This document shows positions 16,446 through 25,179 of a DNA stretch of 64,000 nucleotides, piece after piece (within the stretch, counting starts at the first letter, position 1; every line of letters begins with the position of its first letter). Where the stretch lies: assembly GCF_018736145.1 (NCBI RefSeq), contig NZ_CP059997.1, positions 10,043,501 to 10,107,500 on the forward strand, read 5' to 3'. The translations under genes and the position numbers were made by a program. This DNA comes from Amycolatopsis sp. CA-230715. GTDB taxonomy: Bacteria; Actinomycetota; Actinomycetes; Mycobacteriales; Pseudonocardiaceae. Under the pieces are notes generated by a model, which made no database searches, was not told where the DNA came from, and worked only from the letters and a program-made list of their open reading frames with translations.

Positions 16446-16970
16446 TTGACAACGGCAGTTGGACACGGTAGCCGGATGGTCGCCGACAACGTCGTCGCCC
16501 GCACGATCTCCCACGCGCTGACACGAGGCGCGGAGCCCATGGCCACCTTCGCCACGCCCGAAGCGCCAGGCCACCACGCTTGCATGCTCTACGCGGCCAT
16601 AGCGTGCCCGTATCTGTCACGATCGACTGCCAGGCGCACCATCGCCGGACACGGATCGACCGCTCAGGAATCGGTCACGGCGGGTACGCGCCGCGGCATG
16701 TTTTCCGGCCTGGTCTGTTTCGCGGAAGCCGTGGTGGAGAATCCAGCCGACACCTACGGGTACACCATTGTCTACAAACGCCCCCTCGGTATTCGCACTT
16801 ACCACAATGGAATCGAACTTCGTGCTGATCTCCGTGACGTTATCGCGAGAGAACCCGGCCCTGGGCCTGGGCAGCGGCTGTTCGCCCGCGACGTGCGGGC
16901 TATCGAGCGCGAGCTTCGCCAGGCACTGGCCGAGCACGAGAACGAAACCCGAAGCCCGTACCATCGCTGA
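16446..16970 (+). CDS. Cys-motif accessory protein, probably 5'-damaged
   Basis: 174 residues read from TTG at 16446. Just upstream in the same frame is CGLPL, and a stop closes the frame at about 16380. The central APGHHACMLYAAIACPYLSR resembles the EPPxHxxCAxYAxxxCPFL signature of a zinc-binding actinomycete family found in phage and island regions, whose first half carries CWVCG. Here only one of the first two cysteines is visible. A parallel frame encodes a plausible missing N-terminus (REALPVYSRLGGVPPKP), so a frameshift near 16430 is likely. The gene at 47905-48528 appears to be an intact relative. Confidence 0.5.
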   Translation: MTTAVGHGSRMVADNVVARTISHALTRGAEPMATFATPEAPGHHACMLYAAIACPYLSRSTARRTIAGHGSTAQESVTAGTRRGMFSGLVCFAEAVVENPADTYGYTIVYKRPLGIRTYHNGIELRADLRDVIAREPGPGPGQRLFARDVRAIERELRQALAEHENETRSPYHR

Positions 16971-17145
16971 CAGTGGTCGCAGGGGAGCTGCAGCTCGAGC
17001 GTCGGCTGACGCGACACGCCGTACACCCGGCCCTCTGGGTGCCGTCCGGTCGGCCGACAAACCGGATCAATCGCTGTCCGCGTGTATGGAATACTAACGT
17101 CGACGTGTCATCAACACACGAAGCCAGGCACCCGAAGGAGCAAGA

Positions 17146-17706
17146 ATGAGCGGCGCGGTGGTGGTGCTTGATGTCGATGGCGTGCTGGCCACCGACCCGG
17201 CGTTGGCCGGGGGTGCACAGGCTCTAGTGGAGCTGGGGTACGTATCCCATGAGTTCGACGGCCTTGGCCCGGATGGTCGTCCAGCGACAGGCACCGTATG
17301 GCTGAACCTCGATCATGGCTCGTGGTTGCGCGAGCTCACGGATCGCGGCGCCGAACTGGCGTGGGCTACCAGCTGGGGTATCCGTGCCGTCGACTGGATC
17401 GCACCGCGGCTGGGCCTGCCAGAAATGCACGTCATCGATGTGCCAAACCACGGTCCCGCATTCGGCTGGTCTCCGAAGATGAGCCCCATCAAGAAGTGGG
17501 CGGCCGGTCGGCCGGTGGCGTGGCTCGATGATCAGTTCGGCGGTAAAGAGTACGGCTGGGCGGACGACCGGCGCGATGAGGACGGCATCCCGACCCTGAT
17601 CGTGCCCGTCGGTTCAGCGCGTGGTTTGCTACGTCAACACGTTGACGAGGTGCTGGGCTGGCTCGACACCGACGTCGCCGCCCATCTGGACAAGGAAGGT
17701 CGTTGA
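17146..17706 (+). CDS. HAD-fold protein (HAD_SAK-like)
   Basis: 186 residues; GAAGGAG lies 6 bases before the ATG. The four haloacid-dehalogenase motifs are present: VLDVDGVL (nucleophile Asp9 and Asp11), WATSW as motif II, a lysine in PKMSPIKKW, and WLDDQFG with the acidic pair of motif IV. There is no large cap, which fits the HAD-like group seen with RNA-repair modules. It should be a small phosphatase or phosphotransferase acting on a nucleotide or nucleic-acid end. The next gene starts on its stop codon. Confidence 0.75.
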   Translation: MSGAVVVLDVDGVLATDPALAGGAQALVELGYVSHEFDGLGPDGRPATGTVWLNLDHGSWLRELTDRGAELAWATSWGIRAVDWIAPRLGLPEMHVIDVPNHGPAFGWSPKMSPIKKWAAGRPVAWLDDQFGGKEYGWADDRRDEDGIPTLIVPVGSARGLLRQHVDEVLGWLDTDVAAHLDKEGR

Positions 17707-18029
17707 TGGTCGTCTCCCCGCACCGAGAGTGCGTCGATCAGGCATTGCTGAGGGCTGGCCTCACCGGCGTCGACCGTGCTCGAGCGGTCAACCGCATTCT
17801 GGAACGCATCGCCAACGGAATCTGCCCGCGGTGTGACGCCGCGCTCAGCGCTGTCCCTGCTCGATCGAGGGCGACCAGCGACCGGTGCGTCCATGTGTGC
17901 GGCGAATGTGGCAGTCATGAAGGTGCCCGCGCGTTCGCCAAACCCGCCGAACCTGAACCGATCGAAGACTGGCCGCTCGACGCCTCGGAAGTCCGCGCGC
18001 AATTTCAGGCTGCACGCCGCCGCTTGTGA
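17706..18029 (+). CDS. Small zinc-ribbon-like protein
   Basis: 107 residues from the ATG at 17706, which shares a base with the HAD stop codon. A CPRC pair (near residue 40) and CGECG (near residue 65) could hold one zinc. The C-terminus is DASEVRAQFQAARRRL. The 3' end recurs in degraded form at 45440-45526. Function unknown; a partner of the HAD protein by position. Confidence 0.6.
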   Translation: MVVSPHRECVDQALLRAGLTGVDRARAVNRILERIANGICPRCDAALSAVPARSRATSDRCVHVCGECGSHEGARAFAKPAEPEPIEDWPLDASEVRAQFQAARRRL

Positions 18030-18382
18030 CCTCGCGCTGACTGACCCGGATTGTTCACAATGACGCACCGCGGATCAACTCTAATCCTTCTGGATCGCGT
18101 CGTCGGGCTGGCGACGTGCTCAGAACTCCTACGACTGGCAACGCACGGCAGTTCCGGCTGATGAGTTCTCGCCCCATCGCGCAGCGAACACGTCGAATCC
18201 GGGACCCAAGCCGCCAAGCAGGATCCGTAATGTCAAGCCACAACTGGCTGATCTGCAAGATGGACGACGGCGTTCTTCGTCGAGAGCCAACCCGGAAAGT
18301 GGCTTGCATGGTTCAAGAGCTGGGAGGGCATCAGCGGTGACGTTCGCCTAACCGCTTAAAGCCTCGTCACGGTTCGATCGGA

Positions 18383-18772
18383 TCAGTCTCCGGACTCAGT
18401 TTCGAGTTTTTCCACGATCGTTTCCAGTTCATCGCTGGTGAGGTTCGCCGCGACCACGGAACGAAGAGCCGCAGCAGCCGCGACGCGTGCGTCCCCCTCC
18501 AGAGACCCTCCTGTCCATCCGGTCACCATGTCGTCAATATAAGGCTGATCGGCGCTGGGGACGAGTGCGTCCATCACAGACTCGACGATGCTCAGATGGT
18601 TCACCATGCGGCTTCTCCAAAGTTCTTCGTGCCAATCACTGGCGATCGCGGCGCGCGATCGCCCGCTCCGCGCTATCTCGAACCGAGTACGGCAAGCATA
18701 AGCAAAACCTGTCAACGGATGCCAGCCGGACCACTGCAATATCTCTCGAAACATGCGACCAACCGCTGGCAC
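18383..18772 (-). CDS. Hypothetical acidic protein
   Basis: 129 residues. The last 74 (from MVNHLSIVESVMDALV) are acidic, helical and coding-like; the first 55 are basic with less typical composition, so the true start may be the internal ATG at 18607. No family is recognised. The 350 bp before it (18030-18382) hold nothing clear. Confidence 0.4.
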   Translation of the reverse strand: MPAVGRMFREILQWSGWHPLTGFAYACRTRFEIARSGRSRAAIASDWHEELWRSRMVNHLSIVESVMDALVPSADQPYIDDMVTGWTGGSLEGDARVAAAAALRSVVAANLTSDELETIVEKLETESGD

Positions 18773-18947
18773 AGACGTTGGAGCGATCGGGCACTCGACG
18801 CAGCGCGTTAACTCTACCTAGAGGTTCATTTCCTAGTGTGCGGTAATCGCACGCCGGAGCGATGAGAGTCCATGGACGAATATTGGCCACCGGCACATCC
18901 GTGAAAGTACGTATTTATCAGCCCCGCACGGCAGGGCCTACTACGTC

Positions 18948-19103
18948 ATGGGTGACAAGAGGGCCAAGGCCGAGTTCGCCGGGGCATCGTGCGGACTATG
19001 CACCGATCCAGAGTGGAGCGATGTGCGTCGCAACGACAAGGCCGACACCGGCCCCGCGGTGGCGTGCGGAGCGGCCCGCTCAGCGAGAGCAGCCGCACTG
19101 TGA
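18948..19103 (+). CDS. 51-residue ORF with CGLC motif
   Basis: A short ORF beginning MGDKRAKAEFAGASCGLCTD. The first 30 residues look coding-like, then composition weakens, and an in-frame GTGA overlap leads into non-coding frames. It may be the 5' stump of a larger gene cut by the rearrangements that follow. Low certainty. Confidence 0.3.
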   Translation: MGDKRAKAEFAGASCGLCTDPEWSDVRRNDKADTGPAVACGAARSARAAAL

Positions 19104-19200
19104 CCTCGTCGCGCTGGCCAGGGCCCGCGCGGTGGATTCGCAGCTATCCGACGGCACGAGCGGTGGCGCCGAGGTGCGGATCTTACTGGAGTGACCGCGG

Positions 19201-19599
19201 TTGTTCGCCCATCACGGCTACCCGGTCGATATCAAGGCGATCAGCCTGTACGAGCACGTCCCCACCAACGAGGACGTACTGGCCCGAATAGTCCACATCG
19301 GACACAACGCACTACTGGCCGCATTCGAACGGACGATAACCCGCTGCGACCCCGACCCGATCAACCAGGTGGGGGAACTGGTCCGCACCCACGTGCTCGT
19401 CCACGTCACCTACCCGCTGCTAGCGATCGTCGCGACGAACTGCACCACCTCTCCCCCCGTACGCACCAGCGAAGCACTCGCACTCCGGGAACACACCGAA
19501 CAGATCGCACTGGACGGAGACAGCCACGGAGTTGAACAATGACTCTTCGACGACACGGAACTCGTCGCGACCACGGCGGCGATCGCGAGCATGGGGTGA
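19201..19599 (+). pseudogene. TetR-family regulator relic
   Basis: Reading from 19201, LFAHHGYPV leads directly to ISLYEHVPTNEDVLARIV. The region between helices 2 and 3 of a TetR DNA-binding domain has been lost. The ligand-binding part follows (HVLVHVTYPLLAIVATN, EALALREHTEQIALD). A TGA at 19540 interrupts the frame, after which LFDDTELVATTAAIASMG continues the family pattern to a second stop. The N-terminal helix is also missing. It is therefore a decayed TetR gene. Confidence 0.7.
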
Positions 19600-19625
19600 T
19601 GCTCGTCTTCGCCACCATCGACACC

Positions 19626-20065
19626 GGCATCACGCAGGTGCCCTGGACTACGCCGGCGGCGAGCTGGCCCGCCACGGAACCACAACCGACCCGCTCGTCC
19701 ACACCGTCATCGGCGACTGCACCATCCTGCTGGAAACCTCACACACCTTCACCTACCGCCACGCAGACGAAGTCCACGGCGGGCGCCTGTTCAGCTACGA
19801 TAGCCAGCCCGGTATCGCCCGCTGCGCCCTGGTCAAACACGTCGCGACAACCAACGCCGTCCGCGCCCTGCACCACCTGGCCGACGTGCTCGGCGGAGCC
19901 TCCTACAGCCGGGCACCACCGTTCGAACGGATATGGCGCGACGTCCAAGCAGGCACATTCATGCCAATGGGCAACCTCGCCGCTCGCGCACTCATCGACG
20001 CCAGCACACTCGGCATCACCGCCGCCCCCGTGACCGGCCTCGACGAAACCGGCCACGAGTGCTGA
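19626..20065 (+). pseudogene. Acyl-CoA dehydrogenase-like C-terminal fragment
   Basis: The frame ending at 20065 encodes the C-terminal helical bundle of an acyl-CoA dehydrogenase-like flavoprotein: a helix with TFTYRHADEVHGG, then ALVKHVATTNAVRALHHLAD, VLGGASYSR and ERIWRDVQAGTFMPMGN. These match the flavin and tetramer contact region at the end of the fold. The N-terminal and middle domains (about 230 residues) are missing, so it is a fragment. It directly follows the TetR relic. Confidence 0.65.
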
Positions 20066-20150
20066 CTCCACCTGAGCGCAGGACGCACTCCGAGCTCGCC
20101 GCGGGTGAGATCCTGCAGTTCTGCCGACGACCCGAGGTCGACGAACCATC

Positions 20151-21509
20151 CTAATCGGACGGTCGAACCCGAGCAGAATGCCCAGCGGGCAACCGAGGTC
20201 CCCCATCGGGAAAGAACTTCTCCCGCAACGTACCCGCACGATATTCCTGCTGCATGAGCCCCCGCGACCGCAGCACCGGTGTCACATGATCGACGAAGTC
20301 TTCGAACGATGTCGGTGATACGACATATCCCAGATTGATCCCGTCGACGTCGGCGTCCTGGCAGGCTTCGACCCGATCGGCGATCTGCGACGGTGTCCCG
20401 ACCGAACGCTGATTCCCGTACCGCCGCACCAGCTCACCGAACGTCCAATCGTCACGCGGTGAAAACGCCAGCAGTTTCCGGACGACATCAGTGACCGGCC
20501 TGCCGCGAAGTTCACCGACCGGCCTCCCCGGGTCGTACTTCGAGAGGTCCTCGCCGAGGAAAACGCTCATCCTGGCCAGATTTCCCTCGACGGTCTGCCG
20601 TTCGAGGAGTTCGGCGTCGAGCCTGCGCGCTTCCTCTTCGGTGCTGCCGATGATGAACACCTGAGGCACGAACACCCGCACCTGCCTCGGATCACGCCCG
20701 GCCGCCACCGCGGCGGCGCGCACGTCGGCCACGATGGGCGCTGCGGCTTCCGGCTCGGTCGCATTGATGAACAAAGCCTCGGCGTGCCGTCCCGCGAACG
20801 CGCGACCGGTCGCGGAGACCCCGGCTTGGAACAGCAGCGGTGTCCGCTGCGGTGACGGCTCGCTGAGATGAGGGCCGAACACCGTGTAGTACGGGCCGCG
20901 GTAGCCGACTTCGCGCACCTTCGCCGGGTCCGCGAACTGGCGGCGTTCCCGATCACGGACGACCGCGTCGTCATCCCAGCTGTGTTCCCACAACGCGTAG
21001 GCGGCACGCACGAAGTCCTCGGCGCGCGCGTACCGCTCGTCGTGCTCCGGCAGCCCACCGAACCCGAGGTTGCGCCCGGCGCCAGGCAGGAACGTGGTGA
21101 CGATGTTCCACGCCACGCGCCCCTTCGTCAGGTGGTCCAGGGTCGACATCTTGCGCGCGAACGGGTACGGGTGCTCCTGCAGGATGTTCTGGGTGAAGGT
21201 GAACCCGAGGTGTTCGGTCGCGTGCGCGAGCGCCGGGATCAGCAGCGACGGGTCGCAGGTCGGGAACTGCATTCCTTCGTACACCGCCGCGTCCCTCGAA
21301 CCCCCGTACTCCTCGTACGGCGCGAGCACGTCGGCGAAGAAGAGCGTGTCGAACCCGCCGCGTTCCAGCAGTTTCGCGAGATCGATCCACATGCCGAGGT
21401 CGGTGTATTCGAGCTGCCTGCTGTCCGGTTCCGCCCACAGCCCCTGCGCGTGGTGGGACACCGCGGCCATGTGGAACGCGTTGAACAGCATGCGAGGCCG
21501 GTCAGGCAC
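20151..21509 (-). CDS. NtaA/SnaA/DszA-family FMN-dependent monooxygenase
   Basis: 452 residues, full length for the family, from a GTG at 21509. The beta/alpha barrel of bacterial luciferase-like two-component monooxygenases is evident: MLFNAFHMAAVSHH at the start, FFADVLAPYEEYGGS, TQNILQEHPYPFARKMSTLD, a GRVAWNIVTT strand and the PLLFQAGVSATGRAFAG turn typical of the NtaA/DszA group. Such enzymes take reduced flavin from a separate reductase to oxidise sulfur, nitrogen or carbon substrates. No reductase is nearby. The start overlaps the stop of an acyl-CoA dehydrogenase remnant, so it was once in an operon with it. Confidence 0.85.
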   Translation of the reverse strand: MPDRPRMLFNAFHMAAVSHHAQGLWAEPDSRQLEYTDLGMWIDLAKLLERGGFDTLFFADVLAPYEEYGGSRDAAVYEGMQFPTCDPSLLIPALAHATEHLGFTFTQNILQEHPYPFARKMSTLDHLTKGRVAWNIVTTFLPGAGRNLGFGGLPEHDERYARAEDFVRAAYALWEHSWDDDAVVRDRERRQFADPAKVREVGYRGPYYTVFGPHLSEPSPQRTPLLFQAGVSATGRAFAGRHAEALFINATEPEAAAPIVADVRAAAVAAGRDPRQVRVFVPQVFIIGSTEEEARRLDAELLERQTVEGNLARMSVFLGEDLSKYDPGRPVGELRGRPVTDVVRKLLAFSPRDDWTFGELVRRYGNQRSVGTPSQIADRVEACQDADVDGINLGYVVSPTSFEDFVDHVTPVLRSRGLMQQEYRAGTLREKFFPDGGPRLPAGHSARVRPSD

Positions 21510-21660
21510 CCAGTACCTCCCGCCCGATCCGGTCCTTGCACACCTCGACCGAATACGCCATCAACCCACCCGCCTGCGCGTCACGGAAAATCCGCTGAAT
21601 CGGAGACGTGCGCAGGTAGCCCGGGCCGAACGCGTGCTCGCTGATGAATTGTGTTGTCAT
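21502..21660 (-). pseudogene. C-terminal remnant of an acyl-CoA dehydrogenase/DszC-like gene
   Basis: A 52-codon frame from an ATG at 21660 encodes HAFGPGYLRTSPIQRIFRDA, then AGGLMAYSVEVCKDRIGRE, the last segment of DszC/SfnB-type flavoproteins. Everything before it is lost. Its TGA (21502-21504) overlaps the GTG of the monooxygenase (21507-21509), showing the original operon order. Upstream sequence (21661-21950) is not related to this family and holds no gene I can support. Confidence 0.65.
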
Positions 21661-21949
21661 GCCTCATTGTGATCACATCATGGCCAAGGGTGGCCAGATC
21701 GCCGGTGGCGGGGTTGAACGCGATATCCGCTCCGGAATCGAGGATGCCGAACCGCTGCCGACCAAGAGGTGCCGTCTGAGCTTCCACAGCTCGGCCGCCA
21801 GACCGTCGCGGCTGTCAGCCAACAGTTCCCGGTGCGGTCGATCGCGACACCGATCGACCGCAGGAAGAGAGAGGTCACGAGCGGCCCACCGGTGATCAGG
21901 GAGTCCAGGTATTTCCTCCGGCAGGGTCGCGCGGCCGGTCCGGGCTGCT

Positions 21950-22423
21950 CGGACCCGCGCCGGCCCGGCGTGTCGAGCCGTTCGGGGACCCTGCCCGCGA
22001 GCGCCCGCACCAGCGGGTCATGTCGTCACCGGTGGTGCCGTCGCCGCGGGTGACCGCCCGCGCCAGCCGTCCGTCTTCGTAGACCAGTGCCAGCGACAGC
22101 CCGTCCAGCTTCGGCATCACCACCACCGGCTGGCCGGGGAACCGGTCGAAGAACGCCACGACCTGCTCGGACTTGGTCGCCTTCTCCAGCGACAGCATGG
22201 GGCGCGAGTGCCGCACCGGCGCGTGCAGCACCGTCGACGCGCCCACCCGCTCCAACGGGTTCGGCTCCGGCGCCAGGTCAGGGTTCGCCTCGATCAGCCC
22301 GCGCAACTCGTCCTCGAGTTCGTCGTACTCGGCGTCGGCGACCTTCGGCGAGCCGCGGTAGTAGGCGTCGCGCAGCGCCACGACCTGATCGGCGAGTTCC
22401 TGAATGCGTTTCCCAGCGTCCAC
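21950..22423 (-). pseudogene. ligA: NAD-dependent DNA ligase (LigA) N-terminal fragment
   Basis: Starting at a GTG (22423), about 135 residues match LigA: the NAD-binding helices (IQELADQVVALRDAYYRGSP, DAEYDELEDELR), RHSRPMLSLEKATK and the adenylation site PKLDG, then AVTRGDGTTGDD. Near 22015 the frame breaks: continuation VRALAGRVPERL lies in another frame, and the match ends by about 21950. Intact LigA has about 650-800 residues, so this is a truncated, frameshifted fragment. A 69-bp piece of the same segment recurs at 26793-26861. Confidence 0.8.
22047..22115. repeat. Left copy of the ligA-derived 69-bp direct repeat
   Basis: These 69 bp match 26793-26861 in the same orientation with three mismatches. 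They encode the LigA PKLDG-to-AVTR segment on the minus strand. The copies flank the graspetide operon and its neighbours. Confidence 0.85.
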
Positions 22424-22601
22424 GGCACAGCACGCTACCCGTGCCCACCGACAGCACCGGGCCAACACCGACACGGCGATCGGTCGACGCACAGTGGACT
22501 GGGCACGGCATGCCTGCTCCACAATCACGGGCACCCCCGATTGGTCGTTGACCTCGACCCGATCCTGACGGATGTTGGAGGTGACCAAGAGAGGACCGAC
22601 G

Positions 22602-22985
22602 ATGACCGCAGAGCCGTCCGCCCCGTTCACCGTCCCGCTGGGGTTCGTCAACGACCCGATTGCCTCCCATTCTGGCCAATTCGGGCTGGCTCGCCCGGAA
22701 GACGGCCCGGCAGGCACTACGCGGCCGTCCCCGACCGGGGTTCGGCCGTGGAACCTCCGTGCTGCCGAGCCGGTGGCAGCGAGAGCGGCTGGCCGTGCCC
22801 GCCTGTCGGGGTGGCGCTACGACCATGACCTGCAGGTGGCCGTGACCGCGACTGGGCAGCCGGTGAGTGAGATCGTCGCCGCCGATCCGTCGGCGGACTC
22901 GGTGTCGCACCTGGATGGCGACGAGGGCAATTCCGAGGATTGGCGCTACGACTACTACCCGGACCACCCCGGCCCGACGAAGTGA
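22602..22985 (+). CDS. tgmA: Graspetide (ATP-grasp-modified RiPP) precursor peptide
   Basis: 127 residues from the ATG at 22602; AGAGGA lies about 8 bases upstream. It fits the putative ATP-grasp-modified RiPP family: a leader with Pro/Arg motifs (GVRPWNLRAAEP), the conserved SGWRYDHDLQVAVTATGQPV segment recognised by the ligase, and an acidic C-terminal core rich in Asp/Glu with Ser, Thr and Lys acceptors, ending EDWRYDYYPDHPGPTK. In this class the ligase joins core acidic side chains to Ser, Thr or Lys side chains. The stop overlaps the ligase start (GTGA). The core is 127-residue-precursor-derived and lacks Cys, so lanthionine chemistry is excluded. Confidence 0.8.
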   Translation: MTAEPSAPFTVPLGFVNDPIASHSGQFGLARPEDGPAGTTRPSPTGVRPWNLRAAEPVAARAAGRARLSGWRYDHDLQVAVTATGQPVSEIVAADPSADSVSHLDGDEGNSEDWRYDYYPDHPGPTK

Positions 22986-23935
22986 CCGTTCTCGTTCTCG
23001 CGCGAGACCTGGACCCGACTGCGGATCGCCTGGTCGGCGTGCTCGGCGTGCGCGGGGTCGACGTGTTCCGTGTCAACACCGCGTGGTTTCCGACGAAGAT
23101 GCAGGTGAACGCTCGGATTCGATGCACTAACTGGTGCGGGACCGTCACCACCCCGCGCGGCCGGCTCGACCTCGGCGACGTGGACGCGGTCTGGTACCGG
23201 TCTCCCGAGACGTACCGAATGCCCGAGACATTGTCGTCCGCGGAAGCGCAGCATGCGCACGTCGAAGCGAAGTACGGGCTGGGTGGTGTCTTGTCGTCAC
23301 TGCCGGTCCCGTGGTGCAACCATCCGGCCAGGATCGCCGACGCCGCCTATAAACCGGTCCAGCTCGCGCGCGCAGCTCGCTGCGGGCTGGTCGTGCCGGA
23401 CACGCTGATCACCAACCAGGCGGAGGCCGTGCGGGAGTTCGCCGCCGATGGGCCGATGGTGAGCAAGTTGGTCGGTGGCATGGCGCTGGATGAGGATGGC
23501 GTCCGCAAGAATGTCTACACCCGCCCCGTCGGCACCAACGAGCTCAGCGATCTCCGGGGCGTCGAGCACACCGCCCACCTGTTCCAGCGTTGGGTTCCGA
23601 AAGACAAGGAGGCGCGGGTCATCGTGATCGGCGACATCATCACGGCGGCCGCGATCACCGCGGGCAGCCCCGAAGCATACATCGACTACCGCACGGACTA
23701 TGCCTCGCTGTCCTACGAACTCGTCACGCCACCCAGCGCCGTTGCCGACGGTATCCGGAAGCTGATGAAGGAATTCGACTTGGTTTACGGAGCGTTCGAT
23801 TTCGTGATCACGCCCTCGGGAAGTTGGTGCATGCTGGAATTGAATCCCGCTGGGCAGTACCACTTTGTCGAGCAGGCCACGAACGCGCCGCTCACCGAGC
23901 AACTCGCCGATCTGCTTGCCGGAGCCACAACATGA
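22982..23935 (+). CDS. tgmB: ATP-grasp peptide ligase (graspetide synthetase)
   Basis: 317 residues from the GTG overlapping the precursor stop. ATP-grasp landmarks in order: an N-terminal substrate domain (residues 1-110) with DAVWYRSPE, a lysine in PMVSKLVGGMAL that should contact ATP, FQRWVPKDKEARVIVIGD, and the C-terminal metal-binding GAFDFVITP...MLELNPAGQYHFVEQATN. The LELNPAGQ sequence is typical of RiPP-modifying members. It should activate Asp/Glu side chains of the precursor as acyl phosphates and form ester or amide cross-links. It is translationally coupled to both neighbours by 4-base overlaps. Confidence 0.85.
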   Translation: MTVLVLARDLDPTADRLVGVLGVRGVDVFRVNTAWFPTKMQVNARIRCTNWCGTVTTPRGRLDLGDVDAVWYRSPETYRMPETLSSAEAQHAHVEAKYGLGGVLSSLPVPWCNHPARIADAAYKPVQLARAARCGLVVPDTLITNQAEAVREFAADGPMVSKLVGGMALDEDGVRKNVYTRPVGTNELSDLRGVEHTAHLFQRWVPKDKEARVIVIGDIITAAAITAGSPEAYIDYRTDYASLSYELVTPPSAVADGIRKLMKEFDLVYGAFDFVITPSGSWCMLELNPAGQYHFVEQATNAPLTEQLADLLAGATT

Positions 23936-25053
23936 CGAGCACCGCAGTGGTCAACGACGGGTGGCAGGCGCGCGCCTCGGCCCTAGCCGCAGAGCTGGCC
24001 GCGTCCGGTGATCTGCACGATCCCGCGTGGGCAGCGGCCATAGCGGCGGTGCCCCGGCACCTTTTGGTGCCCACGGCGTACCAGCAACAATCCGACGGTA
24101 GCTGGACGGAAGTCGACACCGCCGAGATCGCCTATACAGCCACGACGCTGGTCACAGACCTCGAGCACAACCGGGCCGTGTCCTCAAGTACCAAACCGGA
24201 TCTCATGGTGCGGATGCTGGAAGCCCTCGATATCAGCGATGGCCATCGGGTGCTGGAGATCGGCACCGGGACCGGGTACAACGCGGCCCTGCTCGCTCAC
24301 CGCCTGGGCTCGCCGAACGTGTTCTCGATCGACATGGACCCGCACCTGATCGAACTGTCCCGGCAGCGGTTAGCCACTGCCGGCTTCCAACCATCCGTGG
24401 CCGCCCGCGACGGCATCCACGGATGGAGTGAACACGCTCTCTACGACCGGATCATCGCGACGTGTTCGGTGCCGCGCATACCCGCGAGCTGGGTCCGGCA
24501 ACTCGTCCTCGGCGGGAAGCTCATCGCCGACGTCAAGTTCAACACCGGAGCCGGGAACCTGGCCGTGCTGCAGCGGTTCGACGACCGACTGGAGGGCCAC
24601 TTCACCGATCGCTGGGCGGCGTTCATGGAGATGCGGCACCACGACGATGCCGCCGAACCAGCCCGTGCCGCTCGCGCGGAAACCGACCGGACGAGGATGA
24701 CCAGCGCACCCGCCGAGCCGTGGAGGACCTGCCGCGAGATGTGGATGATGGCCTGCCTGGACCTGCCTCGCGGGCTGCGCACCGGCTACATCCTCGACCC
24801 CGATACCCGGCTGCCTCGGAGCGCGAGCCTGTCCGCGCCAGACGGCTCCTGGTGCGAGATCGATCTGAGCGCAGATGATTCGGGCGACCGGCAGTTGCGT
24901 GAAGGCGGCCCGACCCCGCTGTGGGATCACGTCGAACGTGCCCGGAACTCCTGGAGCCGCTGGGACGAACCCTCCTGGAGCCGTTTCGGATTGACAGCCG
25001 ACGCCGACACCAGCGTCGTGTGGTTGGACGAACCCGGCAACGTCGTCAGTTGA
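23932..25053 (+). CDS. tgmC: PIMT-like O-methyltransferase of the graspetide operon
   Basis: 373 residues from an ATG overlapping the ligase stop (ATGA). The first 210 residues are a protein-L-isoaspartate O-methyltransferase-like domain: RHLLVPTAYQQ, the SAM loop VLEIGTGTGYNAALLAH and IIATCSVPRIPASWVRQL. About 160 further residues follow, with conserved tryptophans, typical of the version found with ATP-grasp RiPP genes. In characterised graspetides such as fuscimiditide, the homologue methylates an Asp of the cross-linked peptide, which then closes to an aspartimide. The same role is likely here. Confidence 0.85.
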   Translation: MTSTAVVNDGWQARASALAAELAASGDLHDPAWAAAIAAVPRHLLVPTAYQQQSDGSWTEVDTAEIAYTATTLVTDLEHNRAVSSSTKPDLMVRMLEALDISDGHRVLEIGTGTGYNAALLAHRLGSPNVFSIDMDPHLIELSRQRLATAGFQPSVAARDGIHGWSEHALYDRIIATCSVPRIPASWVRQLVLGGKLIADVKFNTGAGNLAVLQRFDDRLEGHFTDRWAAFMEMRHHDDAAEPARAARAETDRTRMTSAPAEPWRTCREMWMMACLDLPRGLRTGYILDPDTRLPRSASLSAPDGSWCEIDLSADDSGDRQLREGGPTPLWDHVERARNSWSRWDEPSWSRFGLTADADTSVVWLDEPGNVVS

Positions 25054-25179
25054 TCATCATCACCAACACCATGTCGCCTCATTTCCACACATCCTTCAGG
25101 AGCCATTCAACAAATGTGACGGAAACGTGAAGAACAATGCAACTTAAGGCACGAAAATGTGGTCGGCGACTACGGCATC

